Shown: positions 34,157 to 43,747 of the stretch, piece by piece
Numbering within the stretch: the stretch's first letter is position 1
How the letters are laid out: each line of letters opens with the position of its first letter
Source of the DNA: CAUZIB01 sp963578805
GTDB lineage: Bacteria > Acidobacteriota > Vicinamibacteria > Vicinamibacterales > UBA8438
NCBI GenBank assembly: GCA_963578805.1
Contig: CAUZDY010000014.1
Coordinates: 1-64,000, forward strand
Length of the DNA: 64,000 nt
Reading direction: 5' to 3'
Position numbers and translations under genes: made by a program
The notes under the pieces: model-generated
What the model was told of the DNA's origin: nothing
Seen by the model: only the letters and a program-made list of their open reading frames with translations
Database searches by the model: none

Positions 34157-34368
34157 CGTGTATAACCCCTCTCGGCTTTGAGCTTTGATCACAAGCCAAA
34201 TTACGATTGTACGGGATGCCATTAGAGTGACGCAAATGGCGCGCGGCCCGTCATCAGGACTAGTTGCAGCGCTTGAGAAGGGTTGCGCGGACCGCTTGCA
34301 GTCGGCTAGCACCGACCAACGGCGCTGTTGTAGGATCAGGCTGTTAAGTGGTTCATAGCGGCTTGATG

Positions 34369-34563
34369 ATGAATAGTATCCGCACTTTCACCGTTCACTG
34401 CGAGCAGCGATCTGGGCACTGGACCTCGTGGGTCACCGCCGACGACAAGACAACGGTGGCCGGGTCGGTAGTCCTTGTTGGCCAAACTCAAGAAGAAGCT
34501 GAGATCAACGCCCGCCAATGGGCGGATAGGCTTGCGGCCGACCCGCGATTGCTCCGAGACTAG
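34369..34563 (+). CDS. Small hypothetical protein
   Basis: A 64-residue acidic protein starting MNSIRTFTVHC. It predicts two or three strands followed by a helix with the pattern VGQTQEEAEINARQWADRL. The strand-then-GxTxxEA-helix plan resembles the small protein encoded at 41553-41768 (GRTASEAADLLVSFL); both resemble HicB/DUF1902-like ferredoxin folds in outline only. Function unknown. ATG at 34366 is an alternative start. Confidence 0.5.
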   Translation: MNSIRTFTVHCEQRSGHWTSWVTADDKTTVAGSVVLVGQTQEEAEINARQWADRLAADPRLLRD

Positions 34564-34604
34564 CTCCGCTCTATCACTGCCACACGCTGTTCTCGCGATC
34601 GTCC

Positions 34605-34796
34605 TCACTCAGCTCTCTGTTCCACCATTAGCCGCGTATCGAGCTCCCCAAGCTCGTTAAGATCGATTACATACTCAACCCAATGATGGTCAAGATGGCA
34701 GTGGGGGTCACTCCCTTCGAGCGACACCATCTCTACCTCCAAGACCGGCGCTCGGTAATCGGCGACCACACACCCACACGGTAGCGCCATCAACAT
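34605..34796 (-). CDS. Small hypothetical protein
   Basis: A 63-residue acidic protein (MLMALPCGCVVADYRAP at the start). GGAG lies 6 nt before ATG 34796, which supports this start over an in-frame TTG at 34808. It contains CGC near the N-terminus and a His-rich PHCHLDHHW segment mid-way, so it could bind metal. Function unknown. It precedes the addA-like gene by strand but is on its 3' side, so operon membership is unclear. Confidence 0.5.
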   Translation of the reverse strand: MLMALPCGCVVADYRAPVLEVEMVSLEGSDPHCHLDHHWVEYVIDLNELGELDTRLMVEQRAE

Positions 34797-34905
34797 CGGC
34801 AACTCCAACGGAAACGAATCTTACAAGACTACGGAGATAGGTCTCTTCATTACCGATCTCCGACCGTGGATCGGGCAGATGCTCTAGCGATTATTTAGCT
34901 CCCAA

Positions 34906-37900
34906 TCACGTCCGGTTGATTTCCAGTGGTGCGTACACGATTCGGCCGTCGATGCTCGCGCCAGGAAACATCACTCGAGCCGCGGCCATATAGGCTTGCA
35001 GTTGCCGACCGTGCTCGGGTCGAGCGGCACCGGTCTTGAACTCAAACACCGTCACCCGGTTATCTCGGTCTCTGACCAAGCAATCGATCGTGCCGGTGGC
35101 GATCTCGACAACACCTGATCTTGACGGTGACGATGGGTCGTGAAAGGAGAACGGCACCTCGAACAAGAAATCCCGATCGCGTATTAAAGCCAACTCAGGA
35201 TCCTCACAGAGTCGCTGGTAGACCCCTATCGACCGATGGGTCAGCTGCTCAATCGTTTCGGAACAAAGCGGTAGCTCTAGCTGCAGCCGCTGGGTGGCAA
35301 AGGCGGAGACGACCGAATCAGGAACGATACGACCAAGAAAACGCTGTAAAAGCTGATGCACGACCCGTCCAGAAAGCCGTCTGTGTTCGGTTTTGTCTGG
35401 AGTAAGCGAGTCCGTATCGGCGCCGTGGATGTAAGGACCGGCGTCAGGACTCACGGACACCGTGACCGCCTGGCGTGTCACTCTCCCGCGTTGACCGACA
35501 GGGGTCAAATCGACCTCAACGGTCGATGTCCGATTCTGACCGGAATCGATTCCGAACGGTGTTGGGGGATGATCTCCGACGGCAGGCGACAATGCCCGCA
35601 GCTCATGAATAAGGCCAGCCGGGCCTCGCCACTGGACGACATCGACCTGGGGATCGGCAGCGGCTTCAAACATGCCCGCAAAGCCATTTGGCAATACCTC
35701 CCCAACGCTCCCGCGATTGAATGCGGCGGTACCGTCGCTGAGGACCGTAGAGAGATACAGCCGGTCCCTCGCTCGAGTTGAGGCGACGTAGAGCAGACGC
35801 TTTGTCTCTTCCACGTCACGCCAGCGCTCTTCCTCATCAGCATCCGAACGATACGGCCACACGGTGACCGACGGCTGACTGTCGGCCTGGCCTGTCACTA
35901 CCCTCACGGCGGGCGTGTGTGCCCCGGTACCGCGACCAAGATCCACAAGAAAAACCACTGGGAACTCAAGCCCCTTTGCCGCATGGACAGTCATCAGGTG
36001 GACGGCATCAAACGCTTCGACGACCGCCGTCGAAATATCACTTGAGAGGTGGTCGACCTGCTCGGCCACACGGGCCATTGTCGCGTAGCCGCGATTCTGC
36101 AGCTTCCGGATCAGTGTGCGCATCTTCTTCAAGTTCTCTCGCGCCTGCGCAACATGCGGACCATTCAGTTCTTGAGTGTATGCGGCGTCCAGTAGTACTC
36201 GGTCAATGACCTCCGCTGGCGGGAGTCGGTCGACGAGGTCGAGCCAATCGTGCAGGCCCTGGCGCAGAGCGTGCAGTCGTGCCGCGTCGTCCGGCGGCAA
36301 CTGACCCACCCCGTCCGGGACAACGTCATCTATCAGCGACTCGGACAAACGACCAGCGAGCGCGACCAGCGCGGGATCGGACAGCCTGGCGAACCGTGAT
36401 CGGAGTAGCGCAGCAGCTCTGAGCTCAGACGCTGGGTTCGCCAAGAAACGAACCAGGGCACGAAGATCCTTGATCTCGTCAACGTCGAAGAACCCGAGCC
36501 CCTTGTAGACATATGTCGGAATTGAACGTTGCTCGAGCGCACGGTCGAACTCCCGGTGGCTTTGGCGAGCCCTAAACAGGATCGCTATGTCACCAGGCCG
36601 GATTGCTCGCTCTCTTAAACCATCTACAGACCGTACTCGCTCTTCGCTAAACAGACGCTCGATCTCACACGCCACCATCGATGCGCAGGTCTCAACATCA
36701 TCGGCAACTGCAACTCCAAGTGGTCGAGTAGAAACAGGATTTCCGTCGGTCGGCTCTGCCGGAAGAGCTGTGTCCGCCGGGTCGTGGGTCTGGAGCGGGA
36801 AACGGTCGTGAGATTCATACGTAAACCCATCTGACCGCTCGGACACCATCGCGATCGCCTCAAAAAGATCATTCACGAAGCTCAACAGTCCTGGCACCGC
36901 GCGAAAACTGTGGGCAATCGACCGACGCACCTCGTCACCGGGACGAAGCGACGCAATTTCTCGAACAGCAGTATGGAAGACCGAACCGTCCGCGTCGCGA
37001 AATCTGTAGATCGACTGTTTCCGGTCGCCAACAATAAAGACGGTCGGCGGCACAGGGGCCTCGTCGACCAGTCCGCTCCCCTCGCCCCAGGCCTTTACCA
37101 ATAGAGATACAAGCTCCCATTGGGCGCGGCTCGTGTCCTGAAACTCGTCGATTAATACGTGCTGGTAGCGAGATTCGAGACGATACCGCGAGCGCGCGAA
37201 TTCATCCATCTGTTGGAGTAATTCGATGGCTCTCTGGAGCACGTCAGAAAAATCCAGCTGCGCCCTCGCCTCCAGCTCCCGCTGATACTCGGAAACGGTA
37301 ACACCAAACAACCGCTGAACCGCCCGGACCATTACGACGTTTACGTCGCGGTCGAACCTGTACATGACATCGCGCACGTGTAATGCCACCGCCGTGGCGG
37401 CCTCGCGGTACGTCCGTTTCGCCAGAGCCGAAAGCGTCCCGCTAGAACTGAAGTCGCGACGTGGCATGCCTCGCTGCGTCAGGAAGAACTCGCGAATACG
37501 ATCCAGACTTCCCCGTGCCACGCCTGGATCGAAATCAGTCAGAGTGGCAATGCGCTGGAAATCCCGTGCGACGATCGAAAACGTCGCATCGTCGCCGGGA
37601 CCCACCGCGAGCATCAAATCGAGCTGACGGCGGTCCCCTGTTATCCAGTCGGTCAATTGGTGACACGCATCGCCACACACCCCGTCCATTGTGCGCGCAT
37701 GTGGCGCCGCAGTCAGGAAGCGGTGAAGGGCTGTCGGCACGACGAGCCGGCGCTCGAGCAGTGCGGCCAACGCGGTATGCGTGCGCCGGTGACCGAGCCG
37801 AGCCAGCAAAGCGGCCACACCCGAATCGTTTCTTGCCAGCCTGGCGCCGATCGTCAGTGCTCGCTCGACGGCAGCCTGAACGAGCTGAGGGACTTCAGTC

Positions 37901-38352
37901 TCATCCGCGAGGCTGAATCCTGGGTCCAGGTCTGCTTCTAATGGAAACTCACGGAGTAAGGCCAGACAGAAGGCATCTACCGTACTAATTGAAATCTCCC
38001 CAAGGCGATCTCGAAGCACGTTCCAACGTGTGCGTGCAGACGATGACTGTGCCGCATCCGACCGTAGCTGCGCGATGATTCTCCCGCGCATTTCCGCAGC
38101 GGCCTGGCGGGTAAACGTCATCGCCAGAACGTTGACCGGCTCGACATCCGCACGGAGCAAGTTTAAATAGCGCTCCACAAGCACCGACGTCTTACCAGTG
38201 CCGGCCGACGCTTCGAGCACTACGTTATGATGGGGATCGGTAGCAAAATCACGGGCGGCACGATCGGATAACTGCGATTTCAGAGCCGATTCGTCGCGAC
38301 CGCGATCCGGGCCGGAAAATAACGACGACTGGCGATCACTCTTCTCCGACAT
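34906..38352 (-). CDS. addA: AddA-like UvrD/Rep helicase-nuclease
   Basis: A 1148-residue superfamily 1 helicase with a C-terminal PD-(D/E)XK nuclease, processing double-strand DNA ends for RecA loading. Helicase motifs in order: Walker A ASAGTGKTSVLVERY (about 48-62), motif II VLIDEFQDTSRAQWE, motif III FIVGDRKQSIYRFRDAD, motif V VHAAKGLEFPVVFLVD and motif VI YVASTRARDRLY. The nuclease shows GTIDCLVRD and VFEFKTGAARPEHGRQLQAY near the C-terminus. I chose ATG 38352 because its sequence leads straight into the helicase fold; it overlaps the preceding addB-like stop by 17 nt, so the two are coupled. Confidence 0.9.
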   Translation of the reverse strand: MSEKSDRQSSLFSGPDRGRDESALKSQLSDRAARDFATDPHHNVVLEASAGTGKTSVLVERYLNLLRADVEPVNVLAMTFTRQAAAEMRGRIIAQLRSDAAQSSSARTRWNVLRDRLGEISISTVDAFCLALLREFPLEADLDPGFSLADETEVPQLVQAAVERALTIGARLARNDSGVAALLARLGHRRTHTALAALLERRLVVPTALHRFLTAAPHARTMDGVCGDACHQLTDWITGDRRQLDLMLAVGPGDDATFSIVARDFQRIATLTDFDPGVARGSLDRIREFFLTQRGMPRRDFSSSGTLSALAKRTYREAATAVALHVRDVMYRFDRDVNVVMVRAVQRLFGVTVSEYQRELEARAQLDFSDVLQRAIELLQQMDEFARSRYRLESRYQHVLIDEFQDTSRAQWELVSLLVKAWGEGSGLVDEAPVPPTVFIVGDRKQSIYRFRDADGSVFHTAVREIASLRPGDEVRRSIAHSFRAVPGLLSFVNDLFEAIAMVSERSDGFTYESHDRFPLQTHDPADTALPAEPTDGNPVSTRPLGVAVADDVETCASMVACEIERLFSEERVRSVDGLRERAIRPGDIAILFRARQSHREFDRALEQRSIPTYVYKGLGFFDVDEIKDLRALVRFLANPASELRAAALLRSRFARLSDPALVALAGRLSESLIDDVVPDGVGQLPPDDAARLHALRQGLHDWLDLVDRLPPAEVIDRVLLDAAYTQELNGPHVAQARENLKKMRTLIRKLQNRGYATMARVAEQVDHLSSDISTAVVEAFDAVHLMTVHAAKGLEFPVVFLVDLGRGTGAHTPAVRVVTGQADSQPSVTVWPYRSDADEEERWRDVEETKRLLYVASTRARDRLYLSTVLSDGTAAFNRGSVGEVLPNGFAGMFEAAADPQVDVVQWRGPAGLIHELRALSPAVGDHPPTPFGIDSGQNRTSTVEVDLTPVGQRGRVTRQAVTVSVSPDAGPYIHGADTDSLTPDKTEHRRLSGRVVHQLLQRFLGRIVPDSVVSAFATQRLQLELPLCSETIEQLTHRSIGVYQRLCEDPELALIRDRDFLFEVPFSFHDPSSPSRSGVVEIATGTIDCLVRDRDNRVTVFEFKTGAARPEHGRQLQAYMAAARVMFPGASIDGRIVYAPLEINRT

Positions 38353-41314
38353 AGTCCTTCCGGCACACGGTCGGATACGGACAATACGAGCACCGATACA
38401 ACTCGGCAGGCCGTACCGGATAATTGCCGCGCTCGATCTGGTCAAGAACATCCAGTGCCCGACGCTCTCCCTCAGTGACGGCCCTCGCGAACCCCCGGCG
38501 CCCCAGAGGCACCTGCAGGCGCGGCTCACCAAATGCGATGTACACGGCGTCCACGGCCCGCCACATTTTCCTGCCAGGCGAGTTCAGCTGCTGCTCGACA
38601 GCACGAGCGTAGAGAGGAAGCTGAAGAGAACGGCTTCGATTCGGCGCCCGGTTGGCCTTGTAATCGACAACCCTGAATGTTCCATCGGAAAAGAGATCGA
38701 CCCGGTCTACGACGCCGCGCAGGCGCACGCGACGGCCATGCTCTCCGGTGCCGACCAGAAACGTTCCGTCGACACGAAACTCTGTCAGTCGCTCGACCAC
38801 GTCTGCCGGTCGACTCACCTCAAGTTGAAACAGTCGGTCGGCAAGACCAGGGGCGGCAGCCGACCCGAATATCCAGGCTCGTGACACCGCCCGGTCATCC
38901 ACTGGAAGCTGAAGGAGCGCAGCCTCAGCCAGCTCTCTGAACATCGACCGCGCGTCATCTAGATCGGTGACGGCGATAGACCGATGACCACTGTCGTGCC
39001 ACTGCCGAAAAAACGTCTCAAACACACGATGCAGAAGTAACCCACGGCGACGCGGAGCAACCAGCCGCTCGTCATCGGATTCTTCGCCCAGTTTTAAAAC
39101 GTGGTCGGCGAAGTATTTGAACGGGCAGTCGAGATACTGTTCCAGCGAACGAACCGCGTAGGTGGTAGGCTCACGGGCTCCCGTCGCTCCTCGAAAACGT
39201 GGGGCTCGCCAGTCGTGGTCTTCGGTCCGCATCGCCAGCCATCGTGCCGCCGAACCTTCCAGGTCGCCGGGTAATATCGCGCCATACGCCATCGCGTCTT
39301 CTTGTGTGACACAGACCGCTTGGTCGACATCCGAGGTTACGCGCGAAAGCGTTTGGTCGTCGGCCTCCTCCAGAAAGCTTGACGGCGTGACCGCGGCGTC
39401 GTTCTCGAGTGACACGGTCGACAGCGTCACGCGGTCGACGGGAAGCGCCAACAGGTCTCGAAACGTCGCCCGGGCTCCACGAAGGATGTCACGTTCGCGC
39501 GGCCAGCCGAGCGGGATCAGTAGACCCGACGGGAACAAAATGCTTCGTCCAGGTCGCTCCGGCCATTCACCGTCGATCAGACCGATGATAAAAAGGTCGT
39601 CATAGCGACCATAGGCCGCGGTCCGTGCGTCAACGAGTTGAACCCCTTCGGTGCCCGTCATGGGCTCGAACGTCTGCATCTCGATCCAACGCCGAAGCCC
39701 GGCAACCACCTCGGTAAAAGATGTTGGTGTGTCATCGATCGCGGTGTGTGCTCGCAGTAACTCGTCCACTGCTATCCAAACGGCGCGTCGGGCACGTGTT
39801 TCTCGTTCGCGAAGCGGCGCCGCCGGCATGCGTCGGGTCGCGTAGCGGGTGAGAAACGTGGCCAAGGTGCCTAGCAGAATAGAGGGTGGACCATCGTTCT
39901 CGAGTGGCCGTAGCAGCTCAGCCAACTCCAGGACCAAACTTGCGACTTCGGCAGCGGGTCGATGGCGGCCTGCGTCGTCGCCGCAATCCGACATTCGCCA
40001 CTGTGTCACCAGACGGCTCAAGGCCGGCCGGCCACCCAAATAGCGGGCACTTCTCAGCATTTGATCGAAAGTGTGGACCGACGCGATATCCAGCGGCTGA
40101 CCACCACTCTCAAAGTCGAAGTGTGGGGACCGAAGCAACGCTACGGCAGCAGGCCGGTCGTACCCCGAGGTCACGAACGAACAAACGAGGTCGAGTGCCG
40201 CAGCATACGGCTCGGCCGCGAGGGGCAACGCGTCCAGTGTCTCGAACGGTAGCCGGGCCTGCCGAAACAGCTGTCGCGCAAGATAGAGATACGGTAGTGG
40301 CCGGCGATACACCACGCCGACCTTACGGTCGAGGGTGACGTCGTCTCTTGGACCGCCGTGACCGTGTCTCGCCGACGTCTTCACACTTCTAGCAACGGCG
40401 AGAAGCTCCTCCTCCCGGTCGCGCCAAACGAAATGATTCTGGTCACCCTCCGGGGGGACAACGACTAGCGGAGGTCGGTCGCGATCAGCGGAGTCAAGTT
40501 TGACGCGTTCCTCCTGGAGACCTGGGAGCAGATCGGTGATCCGTTCGTAGAAGCCGGAGTCGAGCACACGCTCCGTCGCCACAACATCGAGTTCCTCGAG
40601 ACCCGGCAGCCGGGTTAGCAGATCATAATCGGCCGGCCACAAGCCAGAGGAATCGACGACATGGTCCGGCACCGCGACAACCACTCTCCGAAACGGAGTC
40701 GTCGCCCTCCCTGTCAGTAGCGACCTGAGGCCGTGCTCGTCAACACCGCCCAGTGAGTCCAGCCTCGCCTCGTACCGTCTGAAAGTGGCGACGAGAAATT
40801 TCGTCTGCCGGAGCAAACGACGCGCGCCGCGGTCCAAGTCAACAGTTGGCTCCAAATCGGCCGTCACCGAGCGGTCAAAGCCGTTAACCGATTTCCGATG
40901 GCGTTGTAGTTGGTCATAAAAGCTGACGACGGCTGGGATAAGGCCGGGCCTGAGTTTGAACGGGGGCGCCACATCATGGGCCTGCGCCTGCCGCGCCGAG
41001 GCCAGCATGCAGACGTGACGTTCGAGCGTCGACAGGTAAGACACCGAACCTTCGAGACAAGTATGCATCTCTCTATACCACTGGTCGCGGGTCAAGAGAA
41101 ACGGCACGACTCGCACGCTCGGCGCCTCTGCCGCGGCGACCATGTCTGTCTCAATCGTGCGACTGAGCTGGGTCGCCGCCGCCGTGGTCGGGACGAGAAC
41201 CGCCGTCTGTCGCGCTCGCCACGGATCAGACTCAGCGGCAAGTGCCACTATGGCCTGCTGAAACGACGCCAGGCCGGGCGTACGAAAAAGGCGGAAGTGG
41301 CGAGGCGTCGTCAA
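38336..41314 (-). CDS. addB: AddB-like PD-(D/E)XK nuclease of the AddAB pair
   Basis: About 992 residues if started at the TTG at 41314 (RRRLVLTTPRHF); the start is uncertain because the frame is open to 41584, across the divergent small gene at 41553. The N-terminus resembles an inactivated helicase (VLVPTTAAATQLSRTIE where Walker A would be). The C-terminal nuclease has RGVVDRVDLF and VVDYKANRAP, then LQLPLYARA. Cys in LEQYLDCPFKYFADH and the final CSYCPYPTVC make the four-cysteine iron-sulfur staple of AddB. Partner of the AddA-like protein, acting in recombinational repair and possibly phage defence. Confidence 0.82.
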   Translation of the reverse strand: MTTPRHFRLFRTPGLASFQQAIVALAAESDPWRARQTAVLVPTTAAATQLSRTIETDMVAAAEAPSVRVVPFLLTRDQWYREMHTCLEGSVSYLSTLERHVCMLASARQAQAHDVAPPFKLRPGLIPAVVSFYDQLQRHRKSVNGFDRSVTADLEPTVDLDRGARRLLRQTKFLVATFRRYEARLDSLGGVDEHGLRSLLTGRATTPFRRVVVAVPDHVVDSSGLWPADYDLLTRLPGLEELDVVATERVLDSGFYERITDLLPGLQEERVKLDSADRDRPPLVVVPPEGDQNHFVWRDREEELLAVARSVKTSARHGHGGPRDDVTLDRKVGVVYRRPLPYLYLARQLFRQARLPFETLDALPLAAEPYAAALDLVCSFVTSGYDRPAAVALLRSPHFDFESGGQPLDIASVHTFDQMLRSARYLGGRPALSRLVTQWRMSDCGDDAGRHRPAAEVASLVLELAELLRPLENDGPPSILLGTLATFLTRYATRRMPAAPLRERETRARRAVWIAVDELLRAHTAIDDTPTSFTEVVAGLRRWIEMQTFEPMTGTEGVQLVDARTAAYGRYDDLFIIGLIDGEWPERPGRSILFPSGLLIPLGWPRERDILRGARATFRDLLALPVDRVTLSTVSLENDAAVTPSSFLEEADDQTLSRVTSDVDQAVCVTQEDAMAYGAILPGDLEGSAARWLAMRTEDHDWRAPRFRGATGAREPTTYAVRSLEQYLDCPFKYFADHVLKLGEESDDERLVAPRRRGLLLHRVFETFFRQWHDSGHRSIAVTDLDDARSMFRELAEAALLQLPVDDRAVSRAWIFGSAAAPGLADRLFQLEVSRPADVVERLTEFRVDGTFLVGTGEHGRRVRLRGVVDRVDLFSDGTFRVVDYKANRAPNRSRSLQLPLYARAVEQQLNSPGRKMWRAVDAVYIAFGEPRLQVPLGRRGFARAVTEGERRALDVLDQIERGNYPVRPAELYRCSYCPYPTVCRKDYVGEE

Positions 41315-41552
41315 AACCAGCCGCCGTCTGTGTAAAACATGTGGAAACGCTGTGTAAGTGATGTGGAGAGCGAGACACGGTGTACATTTCGTTCGCGTTG
41401 TACCGGAGGCCTGCGCCTGGTCTCCAGGTGTTGACGATGTCTTCGCGTGTTGCTTCGCTTGACGGTACCGCTCATCGCGATAAAATTCGGCGTCTATTGA
41501 GGTCTGTCGCCAAGGCAGCCTCAAGCCCTTAATATCCAGAGACCTCGGCGAC

Positions 41553-41768
41553 GTGAAGTTACACCGTTTCGAAGAGACCATCAACGGCCGTGTCTACGAA
41601 ATCGAAGTGTCGGCCCTAAGGCCTGACCGCTGGCGGGCGTATCTCGTGACACTGCCTGGCGGCCCAACCGCTCTGATGCCTTTCTACGGCCGAACAGCGT
41701 CTGAGGCTGCCGATCTTTTGGTCAGCTTCCTCACGAGGGCCCACCAGGTGGCATCTAACTCCGCTTAG
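41553..41768 (+). CDS. Small hypothetical protein
   Basis: A 71-residue protein, GTG start (MKLHRFEETINGRVYEIEV). Beta strands with a conserved-looking WRAYLV segment are followed by GRTASEAADLLVSFLTRAHQ, a helix. It has the same plan as the product of 34369-34563. Function unknown. It is divergent from addB. Confidence 0.6.
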   Translation: MKLHRFEETINGRVYEIEVSALRPDRWRAYLVTLPGGPTALMPFYGRTASEAADLLVSFLTRAHQVASNSA

Positions 41769-41834
41769 CCCGGTATAGTAGGCTGCTGGTGTGACATCCA
41801 GTGGTCCTAGGCAGATGCTGACAGCCTGCAGCCG

Positions 41835-42890
41835 TTGCCGCCAAGTCCGACAGCTATACTGCTCGCGGTTTTGGTGATTCCGCTCCTGCTAGACGCACCG
41901 TGCGTCTTTGCCGGTCAGCCGGACTCGCTCCCAACGATACGCTTGATCGCCACCGGCGGCACTATATCGAATCGACCCGGCGGACGTCTGACCGCCGAGC
42001 AACTGATCGAACTGATTCCCTTCCTCGATCGGTATGCCGTCTCCGAGGCTGAGCAGTTTGACAACGTCGCGAGCAGCATGCTGACTCTCGACCAATGGCT
42101 GAAGCTCTCGCGCCGGGTCAACGAGCTTCTGTCTGGCCGTCCCGACCTTACGGGCATCGTAGTTACAACCGGAACGGACACCCTCGAGGAGACTGCGTAC
42201 TTTCTCCATCTGACCGTCCGCAGCGATAAGCCAGTGGTTGTCGTCGGCTCCATGCGACCGCCTCAATCGTTGAGCTACGACGGCGCGGCCAACCTCCTGC
42301 AAGGCTTCCGGGTCGCGGCAGACGGCGCGTCGCGTGGAAAAGGGGTCCTCGTCGTCCTCAACAACGAGATCAACTCAGCACGCGAGGTCTCGAAAACGAA
42401 CACCCAGAGCCTGCAAGCGTTTTCCGCACCAGGCTATGGTGTCCTCGGCCTGGTGGACACCGACCGGGTCGTATATTACCGCCGAACTGAACGTCGCCAC
42501 ACCGCTTCGAGCGAGTTTGATGTGACATCGATCGACCGGCTGCCACGGGTCGATGTCTTGCTTAGCTACCAAGATGCGCCGGGCGATTTGATCACACGGG
42601 CAGTCGAAGCTGGGGCGGGGGCCGGGTCGGTTAGTCGCGAGCAACGCAAGGCGATCACGGCGGTCAGCCACACCGGCACGCCCGTCGTCGTCACCAGCCG
42701 GACTGGCCGTGGTCGGGTGCCCGCCGAACGACAAGCGGGGCGCAAGGTGACGCCCGGACAAGGATCGCTCACAGCCCCGCGGATCGGTGGTGAGGATCTC
42801 TCCCCAGTGAAGGCCCGGATCCTGTTGATGCTGGCTCTGGCCGTGACCACCGACCTGCGAGAAATCCAGAGGATGTTCTTGGAGTATTGA
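41835..42890 (+). CDS. Exported type II L-asparaginase
   Basis: A 351-residue asparaginase that hydrolyses asparagine to aspartate and ammonia. A hydrophobic signal segment (about 8-27) indicates export to the periplasm, as in type II enzymes. The first catalytic Thr is in IATGGTISN (T43), and the second centre is in VVTTGTDTLEETAYFL (about 111-125). The C-terminal GLIA-like region is partly altered. The start is taken as TTG 41835, giving the full signal peptide. A TATACT hexamer at 41855-41860 lies inside this start region, so a shorter form from TTG 41871 or GTG 41874 is possible. Confidence 0.85.
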   Translation: MPPSPTAILLAVLVIPLLLDAPCVFAGQPDSLPTIRLIATGGTISNRPGGRLTAEQLIELIPFLDRYAVSEAEQFDNVASSMLTLDQWLKLSRRVNELLSGRPDLTGIVVTTGTDTLEETAYFLHLTVRSDKPVVVVGSMRPPQSLSYDGAANLLQGFRVAADGASRGKGVLVVLNNEINSAREVSKTNTQSLQAFSAPGYGVLGLVDTDRVVYYRRTERRHTASSEFDVTSIDRLPRVDVLLSYQDAPGDLITRAVEAGAGAGSVSREQRKAITAVSHTGTPVVVTSRTGRGRVPAERQAGRKVTPGQGSLTAPRIGGEDLSPVKARILLMLALAVTTDLREIQRMFLEY

Positions 42891-42907
42891 GCGGGCGAGA
42901 AACGAAG

Positions 42908-42983
42908 TGGTGGACCAGGCCGGGATCGAACCGGCGACCTCGTGAATGCCATTCACGCGCGCTCCCAACTGCGCCACTGGCCC
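42908..42983 (-). tRNA. tRNA-Ala (anticodon GGC), CCA encoded
   Basis: A 76-nt cloverleaf on the minus strand: acceptor stem GGGCCAG pairing with CTGGTCC, anticodon stem CGTGA/TCACG with loop ATGGCAT (anticodon GGC), T-loop GGTTCGATCC, discriminator A and encoded CCA. It is preceded by a clear promoter. Confidence 0.95.
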
Positions 42984-42992
42984 AACCGAGCC

Positions 42993-43021
42993 ATTCTATG
43001 CGCACCACTGGCGATGATCAA
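42993..43021 (-). promoter_or_regulatory. Promoter of tRNA-Ala
   Basis: On the minus strand TTGATC (43016-43021), a 17-bp spacer and TAGAAT (42993-42998), with the tRNA 5' end 9 nt downstream. This shows that TAGAAT is an acceptable -10 in this genome. Confidence 0.7.
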
Positions 43022-43025
43022 CGAA

Positions 43026-43664
43026 TCAGCCGAGGCAGGTACCAGACACGGGTGGAAGCTCCCGGTTAAAGATCCGCTTGTATTCCGACGGTGTATCAAT
43101 GTCGAGAAACGGGCCGTCTACCTCCACGGCAACCTCTACCGTGTCAGTCAGATGAGCGTGGACCACAGTCTTTGCGCCGCCGTCTGGGTTGGTGCACCTC
43201 AACTCATCAAAGACGACGCGATCAAAGATCACTGGATGCCCATGCCGTCCGTTTTTGACCGGCCTGACGACCGGCGCACGGGTTCGCTGGTGTGCGTCCC
43301 TCAATCGAGACACGGTCTCGACATCGATCAATGGCACATCGACCAAGGTGACGAGAACCCCGCCTACACCAGGCCGGTCGATAGCCCTCAACCCGACAAG
43401 TAATGATGAGAGTTGCCCCCGATCCGGCGACGGGTTTAAAACTACGCGGGGAGGTGGATCCTCGTGTGCCAGCGCGGCGTCGAGCGGTGGGATACCTGGA
43501 CCAACTACGACAACAACATCATCGACGCCACCTTGACGGAGCACATGCACAATTCTGCCGATGAACGTTTCATTACGCGTCGATGTTGGTAGGAGCGCCT
43601 TAGGTTGACCCATACGGCTGGAACGGCCGGCGCACAGCACGACGCCAGGAACGATAATACTCAT
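43026..43664 (-). CDS. MocA/MobA-like nucleotidyltransferase
   Basis: A 212-residue NTP transferase. The N-terminal nucleotide loop LCAGRSSRMGQPKALLP (about 10-26) matches the LAAGxSxRMGxxK signature, and VTLVDVPLID carries the metal-binding Asp. MocA attaches CMP to molybdopterin to make the cytosine dinucleotide cofactor for xanthine-dehydrogenase-type enzymes; MobA-like relatives attach GMP. The HGHPVIFD segment is typical of the MocA branch. It lies alone between tRNA-Ala and a zinc-ribbon gene; MoaE/MoaD are 11 kb away. Confidence 0.82.
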   Translation of the reverse strand: MSIIVPGVVLCAGRSSRMGQPKALLPTSTRNETFIGRIVHVLRQGGVDDVVVVVGPGIPPLDAALAHEDPPPRVVLNPSPDRGQLSSLLVGLRAIDRPGVGGVLVTLVDVPLIDVETVSRLRDAHQRTRAPVVRPVKNGRHGHPVIFDRVVFDELRCTNPDGGAKTVVHAHLTDTVEVAVEVDGPFLDIDTPSEYKRIFNRELPPVSGTCLG

Positions 43665-43735
43665 ACAAATCCAATCCCATCTCGCCGTGAAATCAGTGTC
43701 TCGGCAGGGAACTAGCCAAGTCTAACCTCGCGCTG

Positions 43736-43741
43736 TAGAAT
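43736..43741 (+). promoter_or_regulatory. -10-like hexamer TAGAAT before zinc-ribbon gene, probably leaderless
   Basis: TAGAAT ends 6 nt before the ATG at 43748. There is no ribosome site and only a weak -35. Confidence 0.45.
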
Positions 43742-43747
43742 CCGCCC

